Source: Candidatus Palauibacter rhopaloidicola (GTDB lineage: Bacteria; Gemmatimonadota; Gemmatimonadetes; Palauibacterales; Palauibacteraceae). From it: 64,000 nucleotides of DNA. The stretch is taken from the NCBI GenBank assembly GCA_026914155.1, contig JAPPGH010000024.1, forward strand, positions 124,001 to 188,000. Reading direction: 5' to 3'. Below, in pieces: positions 58,743 to 64,000 of this stretch. The first letter of the stretch is position 1. Each line of letters starts with the position of its first letter. The notes below the pieces were generated by a model. That model made no database searches. It was not told the origin of the DNA and worked only from the letters and a program-made list of their open reading frames with translations. A program made the position numbers and the translations under genes.

Positions 58743-60968
58743 ATGTCGCTCCGCTCCTCTCGGCCCGGCTCCCGGGTCGGGCTTCTGCTCGTCTGCGCTG
58801 CCCTCGCGAGTTGCGGCGCGCCACCCGACTACACGCCCGTGGAACTCGAAGCCGCGAAGGCCGAACTTCGGGACCACGTTCGGCTGCGGACCTTCGAGGC
58901 CGGCCTACCGTTCGGGGAGGCATGGGTCGCGCGCGCCCCGGACGACGCCGAACTCCGAGCTCTATACGCCCGCCAACTGGCGGGCTGGAACCTGGACAGG
59001 GAGATCCGGGGGCAAGCCGACACGATCCTCGCGGAAGATCCAGAGAATCCCTGGGGCCTCTACACGCGAGCGCTGCAGTCCCTTGCCGGAACAGACTGGC
59101 AACTCGCGGCCGGGCCGAGCCTCCGGGCGTGGGAGACGCTGCCGCACCCGGAGTTTGCAGCGGCCTACATGCAGGCGTCGCTCGTTGACGGAATCGAGGG
59201 CGGGCGCTCGTTCCTGGCCTCTCTGGACTCGGACACGCGCGAGGCGTCGGAGGTGCTGTACCAGCAGGCACGGCTCGAGTGGTGGGCCCAGTACGAACTC
59301 GACGATCCCACGTGGGCCGACTCCAGTCTTGCGACGTACGCGACGCTGCGAGAGCGGTGGCCGGATCACGTTGCCGGCTACCTTGGCGCGGCCGAGGACC
59401 TGTTTCGCGGCAACCGCGCCGAAGAGGCGGCGGCGCTGATCGAACAGGCTTTGGCCCTTGCGCCGGGTTCCGTCGACGTGCGAGAGCTGCACTGGCGGAT
59501 ACTCTTCGAGTCGGACTTGCTCGCCGCCGACGAGCGGGGTCCCGCGGTCGAGGCCAGCATCGCGGCGTTCCAGGACGCGGGGCCCGAATCCATCCGCGGG
59601 CTCTCGGCGACCGCGAGCATGTACCGGGACATGGAAGACATGGAGCGCGCGGAGGAACTCGAGGCTCTGGTCGTCGAGCGCGCTCCTCTCAGCCGCCACG
59701 CATCGCTGATATACGCGCGCGAGTACAACGCCGAGAGCAGCGAGTTGAACCGGCTCTACCAGGCTGAAGGCCGCGATTCCCCGGAATACATGGCGCAACT
59801 CGAAGTGGTGCGCGATGCCGTAAACCGCTTTCTCGAGCGACCGCTGTACTCGGACCGACAGAAGGCAAGCGCCTACATGCGCCTCTACTTCGCGCTCCGG
59901 GACATGGACCCAGTCCCCTCGGAGGAATTGGCCGAGGCCGTCCGGGGACTCGTCGCGCACAACGACCTGAACCCGCACATCACATTTGGATCCGCGCTGA
60001 TCGACATGGCCGAATCCACGCCGCATGCGCTGGAGGCGGCCGAGATCGCACGGAATCACGGGCTCCAAAACGCCGTCGACCGTGTCGGAATGTCACGCAG
60101 GTCCTTCGATACCGAGGGAGAGTGGGAACAGTCGCTGCGCTACTACCTCAGCATCGTCCACGATGCGATGGGCTGGGCCTATTTCAAGGCAGGACGGGTG
60201 GAGGACGGACTGCACTCGCTGGAGCGCTCTCTCGTTCTCACGGAATCCAATCGGGAGACCCGATATCACCTCGGGCAGGTCTACGAGCACTTCGCCGACC
60301 GGGCGGCCGAAAACGGAGACGCCGAAGCGGCCATCGAGTGGCTGGACCGCGCGGAGGACTCCTACATCGCCGGCCTCGGAAGCACTCGAGTGGGCGAGAA
60401 CCCAAGTCAGGAGGCCATCGAAGCGCTGTACGAGCGTCGCAACGGGAGCCGCGCCGGTATCGAGGAGTACCTCGCCACGCTGAACGAGCGCGACCAGATC
60501 CGACGCCGCGGGCGGATCCTGGAGTCGCGGGTCGAGGCTTCGGGGACGTACGAGCCGTTCCGGTTGGCGCGGCTCGACGGATCGATGGTCGACTCCGCCG
60601 ACCTCGATGGGAAGATCGCCGTGGTGCACTTCTGGGGTACATGGTGCGGCCCCTGCATCGTCGAAATGCCCGAGTACCAGAAGTTCGACCTCCGTTATCG
60701 CAACGACCCGGAGGTCAGCGTGGTCTCGATCAGCAACGATACGTCACGCGACCTCGTCGAGGATTACCTCGAACGGAACGACTTCGACTTCCAGGTCCTG
60801 ATGGATGACGGCTACGTCCAGCGGGCCGGGATCGGGGCCTGGCCGACCACGTGGTTCGTCGACCGCGACGGCTACATCCAGTTCGTGAAGATCGGCAACA
60901 CCTCGAAGCTCGACGAAGAGTTCGCCTGGCGCGTCGAGGCGCTTCGCAAGACCGACGGCACGCGCTGA
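58743..60968 (+). CDS. TPR-TlpA lipoprotein, copy 2
   Basis: The ATG at 58743 has CCCGGAGGTACAGC upstream. The 741-residue protein shares layout and many segments with copy 1: signal (LASC, Cys24), TPR-like helices and WCGPC near residue 633 followed by IVEMPEYQKFD. The two genes are 47 bases apart, so tandem duplication is clear. The mature N-termini (PPDYT..EL.AAK) and the C-terminal thirds are most alike, while middle helices diverge, as expected if client binding changed. Confidence 0.85.
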   Translation: MSLRSSRPGSRVGLLLVCAALASCGAPPDYTPVELEAAKAELRDHVRLRTFEAGLPFGEAWVARAPDDAELRALYARQLAGWNLDREIRGQADTILAEDPENPWGLYTRALQSLAGTDWQLAAGPSLRAWETLPHPEFAAAYMQASLVDGIEGGRSFLASLDSDTREASEVLYQQARLEWWAQYELDDPTWADSSLATYATLRERWPDHVAGYLGAAEDLFRGNRAEEAAALIEQALALAPGSVDVRELHWRILFESDLLAADERGPAVEASIAAFQDAGPESIRGLSATASMYRDMEDMERAEELEALVVERAPLSRHASLIYAREYNAESSELNRLYQAEGRDSPEYMAQLEVVRDAVNRFLERPLYSDRQKASAYMRLYFALRDMDPVPSEELAEAVRGLVAHNDLNPHITFGSALIDMAESTPHALEAAEIARNHGLQNAVDRVGMSRRSFDTEGEWEQSLRYYLSIVHDAMGWAYFKAGRVEDGLHSLERSLVLTESNRETRYHLGQVYEHFADRAAENGDAEAAIEWLDRAEDSYIAGLGSTRVGENPSQEAIEALYERRNGSRAGIEEYLATLNERDQIRRRGRILESRVEASGTYEPFRLARLDGSMVDSADLDGKIAVVHFWGTWCGPCIVEMPEYQKFDLRYRNDPEVSVVSISNDTSRDLVEDYLERNDFDFQVLMDDGYVQRAGIGAWPTTWFVDRDGYIQFVKIGNTSKLDEEFAWRVEALRKTDGTR

Positions 60969-60987
60969 CCCCGGCGGCGACAGCCCT

Positions 60988-62631
60988 TTACCAGCGGAAG
61001 GCGGTTCGGGCGGCCTCCGCGGCGAGGAGGGTTCGCAGTTGTCGGGCCGTGTCGACGGGCAGGTAGGGGATGTCCACCTTGTGGGCGGCGGCCCCTGCTC
61101 CGGCCGTGTCCACCCGGAGGCTGGCCATGCCCCGCCAGCGGTCGATCGGGGAAGCGCGCAGCGCCACGACCTGGATGCGGGTGTAGCGGGCGATCGTCGT
61201 GCGGCGCCACAGCCAGCCGCTCCGGAACCAGACCATGTCGTCCTTCAGCGCCCACCCGAGGTGGTCGACGTAGCGCCGTGCATGGAGCACGGCCCAGGCG
61301 AGGAAGGCGGCGTGGAAGGCCACGCCCCAGGCTTCGAGTGCGAAGTAGAGCGGCACCGCGGCCAGCGTGGCGAGGAAGCACGTTCCCCTCAACACGCGCC
61401 GGAAGGCGAGCGGAGATACGGGCTCCCAATTGACCTCGGGCGCGTCCAGCTCCGGGATCACCTCCTGGAGGAATTCGCGCAGGCGTTCTCGTCTCAGAAT
61501 CGGCGCGAGTTGGTGCCGGTGCGGATCCGCGTTCCCCTGCGGCCCGGCCTGGCTGCCTCCGGCGGTCTGGACGCCGACCGCGACGCGCCCCACCCAGCGC
61601 TGCAGCGGCCCCTCGTGGATCGTCACCGTCTGAACGCGGCGTAGCGGGATCGTGGCGGCGACCTGCGTCAGCATGCCGAACGTGGCGCGCAGCCCCTCCT
61701 CGGAGCGCACGACCCGGTAGTCGTGCAGGCGCACGAGCGTCCAGACGATCGAGAGCAGCCGGGCGAAGATCACGAAGGCGACGACCAGCGCCGCTATGGC
61801 GAGCACGGTCACGAGAATGCCGGCCGCCACCACGTCGGCAGCCGCGCCCTCGACCGCGGGCCCGATCCGCGACTGTTCCCCGGCGACCCAGTCGGAGGCC
61901 CGCTCGAAGAGGCCCGTCTCCCACGCGAGGCCGAAAGCGGCGGCGATCAGCACCATGCCGCGGTTCTGGAGGAGACCGTGGAGCAGGAGTTCGCGCGCCG
62001 GAAGGTGCAGCAGTGTGCGGCCCTCCGCGGAATCGGCCGGAGCGGGATCCGCCGCCGGCTCGGCGCGCATACCGGTCGCCGCTGCGTCGAGAGTCGCCGC
62101 CGCGTCGGCAGCCGTCCCCGTCGCGGTGTCCGTCACCTCTCCGGCAACCGCCACCTCCCCGGCGGCTTCCCGCTTTCCCTCGCGGACCCGCTGGCGCAGC
62201 GCTTCGAGGGCCGGCAGGGGGAGGACGGTCAGCGTCGCCTCGGGTTCCTGTCCCCCGCCCGTCTGGAGCTTGACCTCCACGACGCCCAGCACGCGGTGGA
62301 AGACGCCCTGCACGGCGTCGAGGTTCTGGATCCGGGCGTAGGGGACGTGGCGCTCGCGCCGAAACAGGAGTCCGCTCCGGATCACGAGTTCCGCCTCCTC
62401 GTACCGGTACCGGAACGTCAGGTAGCGGACGACGGACCCCACGACGAGGGGGATGAGCCCGACCAGGAGGACGAAACGCATCTCCACGACGCCGAGGAAG
62501 TTGGCCGACGCACCTCCGATGATCAGGGGGAGGATCGCCCGCCGGAGCTGGCTTGCGAGCGAGAAGCCGACGGAGAGCGGATGGAGACGGTGCTCGACCG
62601 CCCGCGAGGGCGCCGCCGCCTCAGACGGCAT
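60988..62631 (-). CDS. bPH2 (YdbT-like) membrane protein, long
   Basis: The 547-residue protein has hydrophobic helices near residues 30-68, 230-300 and 395-430. Between them lie bacterial PH-like (bPH2) domains, recognisable by VIRSGLLFRRERHVPYARIQNLDAVQ, IPLRRVQTVTI and TTIARYTRIQVVALRASPI. YdbS/YdbT pairs of this type are linked to membrane lipid or envelope processes, but the exact role is unknown. An Ala-rich linker (about 165-215) is low complexity. Its start overlaps the upstream short bPH2 gene by 11 bases. Confidence 0.82.
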   Translation of the reverse strand: MPSEAAAPSRAVEHRLHPLSVGFSLASQLRRAILPLIIGGASANFLGVVEMRFVLLVGLIPLVVGSVVRYLTFRYRYEEAELVIRSGLLFRRERHVPYARIQNLDAVQGVFHRVLGVVEVKLQTGGGQEPEATLTVLPLPALEALRQRVREGKREAAGEVAVAGEVTDTATGTAADAAATLDAAATGMRAEPAADPAPADSAEGRTLLHLPARELLLHGLLQNRGMVLIAAAFGLAWETGLFERASDWVAGEQSRIGPAVEGAAADVVAAGILVTVLAIAALVVAFVIFARLLSIVWTLVRLHDYRVVRSEEGLRATFGMLTQVAATIPLRRVQTVTIHEGPLQRWVGRVAVGVQTAGGSQAGPQGNADPHRHQLAPILRRERLREFLQEVIPELDAPEVNWEPVSPLAFRRVLRGTCFLATLAAVPLYFALEAWGVAFHAAFLAWAVLHARRYVDHLGWALKDDMVWFRSGWLWRRTTIARYTRIQVVALRASPIDRWRGMASLRVDTAGAGAAAHKVDIPYLPVDTARQLRTLLAAEAARTAFRW

Positions 62632-63247
62632 CGTCCCCCGCGGGCGGCAGGAGATGATCCCGGATGCGGAGCGCCGTGTCGTGCTCGAGTCCGTCGAGGG
62701 AGACCTTGGCGTGGTCCGTGCCCGCGGTGTAGACGCCCAGCGTCCCGAGGCCGTACTTCCGCTCGAGCGGCCCTTGCGACACGTCGGTGTGCTGGACGCG
62801 TGAGCGCGCCACGCTGATCGCCTGCCGCCAGATCACGCCCTTGCGGATCTCGATCCCATCCGGGTGCACGGCGTAGGAGGCGTAGCGGTGGTGAAGGACA
62901 GGCCACCGGTACAGCCACCAGCCGAGCGCACCGGTGACCGCGGCCCAACCTCCCAGCATCGAGCCCCATACGACCGGAGGGGGTCCAAAGGCCGCCCATA
63001 GCACGCCGACCGCGGCGCCGAGCGGGAGCGAGACGCAACCCGTGACGATGGCGCCGATCGTGCGCTGCAGCGGGATCACCTTCGGATCGAGCGAACGGCG
63101 CACCCCGTCCGCAATGCTGCCGGCCTCCCGGTTCGGCGGGTCTGCCGGTTCCCAGGAGCCCGCCGTCTCCGGCGTCCCCCGTGTCTCGGGCGTTTCGGAC
63201 GTCTCGGGCAGGTCCGGCGTCTCCGGGCTGTGCGTCGACTCGTTCAT
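62621..63247 (-). CDS. bPH2 (YdbS-like) membrane protein, short
   Basis: The 208-residue protein begins with a Pro/Glu/Thr-rich region (residues about 7-45, repeated PET motifs), then two hydrophobic helices (about 60-110) and one bPH2 domain ([20 protein letters not shown]). It pairs with the long YdbT-like protein, as YdbS does, and overlaps it by 11 bases. The disordered N-terminus is unusual. Confidence 0.8.
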   Translation of the reverse strand: MNESTHSPETPDLPETSETPETRGTPETAGSWEPADPPNREAGSIADGVRRSLDPKVIPLQRTIGAIVTGCVSLPLGAAVGVLWAAFGPPPVVWGSMLGGWAAVTGALGWWLYRWPVLHHRYASYAVHPDGIEIRKGVIWRQAISVARSRVQHTDVSQGPLERKYGLGTLGVYTAGTDHAKVSLDGLEHDTALRIRDHLLPPAGDDAV

Positions 63248-63332
63248 GTGGACAAGTTACGCTGATCGAAGGGTTTTCGTGTCGGCGCCCTCGGCCGGCG
63301 GGAACCGGCCGGCGATCCGACGGGAGGAAGCC

Positions 63333-63683
63333 GTGAGCGCCGCGAAGTCACGCAGCGACGAAGAACTGCTCGCCGAGTGCGCGGTCGAGACGTTCCGGGC
63401 CGGCGGTCCGGGCGGCCAGCACCAGAACAAGACGGAGTCGGCCGTCCGGCTCACGCACCGTCCCACCGGCATCGTCGTGACCGCACGCGAGTCCCGCAGC
63501 CAGCACCGCAACCGCGCCCGCGCCCTGGATCGGCTCCGCGCCGCCCTCCGGGAGCGGGAGCACACGCCGCGGCCCCGCCGCCCGACGAAGCCCACCCGCA
63601 CCTCCCGGGAACAACGGCTGGACAAGAAACGGCGCCGCTCCCTCACGAAGAGGCAGCGACGCCGTCCCGAATCCGACGAGTAG
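63333..63683 (+). CDS. ArfB-like peptidyl-tRNA hydrolase/release-factor-like protein
   Basis: The GTG start follows CGGGAGGAAGCC; the track's longer version is not supported. The 116-residue protein has the GGQ motif ([21 protein letters not shown] at 27-29) that hydrolyses peptidyl-tRNA, and a basic C-terminal tail (RREQ.., [14 protein letters not shown]) like ArfB/YaeJ, which uses it to enter the mRNA channel of stalled ribosomes. It could also be a PrfH-type factor. It lacks a codon-recognition domain. Confidence 0.85.
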   Translation: MSAAKSRSDEELLAECAVETFRAGGPGGQHQNKTESAVRLTHRPTGIVVTARESRSQHRNRARALDRLRAALREREHTPRPRRPTKPTRTSREQRLDKKRRRSLTKRQRRRPESDE

Positions 63684-63686
63684 CTG

Positions 63687-64000
63687 CTAGGTCGTCGTCG
63701 TCGTCACCCGCCGCGCCGGGCGGTTCCTGTATTCCTCCCACAGGCTGTCGTGCTTGTTGTCCAGGTCGGACGGCACGCCCTTGATGAACACCCACTCGAT
63801 CCGGGTCGTGATCTCGAGCGGGTCCCCGTCGGTCACGATCAGGTTCCCCACCTTCCCGACCTCCAGCGACCCCAGTCGGTCGTCCACGCCCAGCACGCGC
63901 GCGGGGCCCAGCGTCACCGCTTCCAGCGCCGCCTCCTTCGAGAGCCCCCACGACACGGAGTTCGCGGCCTCGTAGGGGAGGGTCCGCGCGTCGGACGAGT
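63687..64000 (-). CDS. Amidohydrolase C-terminus (partial, start off the right edge)
   Basis: The frame continues beyond base 64000 and stops at 63687. The visible 104 residues carry the amidohydrolase ending: LSKEAALEAVTLGPARVLGV, then GSLEVGKVGNLIVTDGDPLE, typical of imidazolonepropionase-like members where the chain forms the small beta-sandwich. The metal ligands are in the missing part, so the substrate cannot be given. It ends with six consecutive Thr codons. Confidence 0.85.
   Translation of the reverse strand, partial: SSDARTLPYEAANSVSWGLSKEAALEAVTLGPARVLGVDDRLGSLEVGKVGNLIVTDGDPLEITTRIEWVFIKGVPSDLDNKHDSLWEEYRNRPARRVTTTTT

Noticed and set aside
1-64000. tRNA, rRNA, CRISPR, insertion sequences, phage genes
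   Set aside because: No cloverleaf, repeat-spacer array, transposase, integrase or phage structural motif was recognised; short RNAs without strong motifs could be missed by eye.

Overview
The window is about 64 kb of very GC-rich, gene-dense bacterial DNA. There are 50 protein-coding genes, no rRNA, tRNA, insertion sequence or CRISPR array that I can see, and no gene-free stretch above about 275 bases. The gene mix suggests a heterotrophic Gemmatimonadota-like or related Gram-negative: SusC-type carboxypeptidase-regulatory/plug fragments, large PIG-L deacetylase with a sodium:solute symporter, many lipoproteins with TPR/TlpA or PD40 domains, RND efflux, and 2-oxoacid:ferredoxin oxidoreductase with a GltD-like subunit. 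This taxonomic guess is inference from gene content and was not tested by search. Most lines of the ORF track are antisense or frame-shifted shadows caused by high GC3.

Layout. 1-4.5 kb (minus): a multicopper oxidase running off the left edge, an SDR and a cupin (overlapping stop/start codons), a beta-barrel-like protein, and a protein with a duplicated QFHAKYPLQVKRRL domain. 4.7-9.3 kb (plus): PIG-L deacetylase, a 48-residue membrane protein and a sodium:solute symporter. 9.4-12.8 kb (plus): formate-tetrahydrofolate ligase and a phosphoglucose isomerase. 12.9-14.1 kb (minus): an ECF sigma factor overlapping a gene that fuses a CxxC/CxxC anti-sigma-like head to an O6-alkylguanine-DNA alkyltransferase. 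14.3-17.9 kb (plus): a PD40 propeller lipoprotein and a FecR protein with a 39-bp tandem repeat. 17.9-19.6 kb (minus): a trans-3-hydroxyproline dehydratase followed by an AhpD-like protein whose CxxC reads Cys-Phe-Tyr-UGA, with a bSECIS-like hairpin, hence a probable selenoprotein. 19.7-25.6 kb: aquaporin (plus), VOC protein (minus) and the GltD-like/KorA/KorB operon (minus). 25.7-27.9 kb (plus): CitE-like lyase and zinc alcohol dehydrogenase.

28-32.5 kb (minus): PLP decarboxylase, NCS2 permease and sialidase-like lipoprotein joined by TGATG overlaps. 32.6-35.5 kb (plus): class C beta-lactamase-like hydrolase and a sarcosine/N-methyltryptophan oxidase-like flavoenzyme. 35.5-40.1 kb (minus): RND pump and its adaptor. 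40.3 kb (plus): a possible 20-residue peptide gene. 40.4-44.4 kb (minus): two tandem signal peptidases and an Omp85-like barrel protein. 44.6-49.1 kb: methyltransferase, small membrane proteins, DUF6265-like protein, a first plug-only protein, OsmC and an M20 peptidase. 49.1-53.5 kb (minus): RidA, PQQ dehydrogenase and SDR in an overlapping operon, with a sulfotransferase upstream. 53.7-64 kb: second plug-only protein, RecQ, two tandem TPR-TlpA lipoproteins, two bPH2 membrane proteins, a GGQ release-factor-like protein and the C-terminus of an amidohydrolase.

The two most notable systems are the sigma factor with the anti-sigma/alkyltransferase fusion, which looks like a suicide-enzyme alkylation sensor, and the UGA-containing AhpD-like gene. 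All functional calls come from reading motifs by eye. No database search was run.
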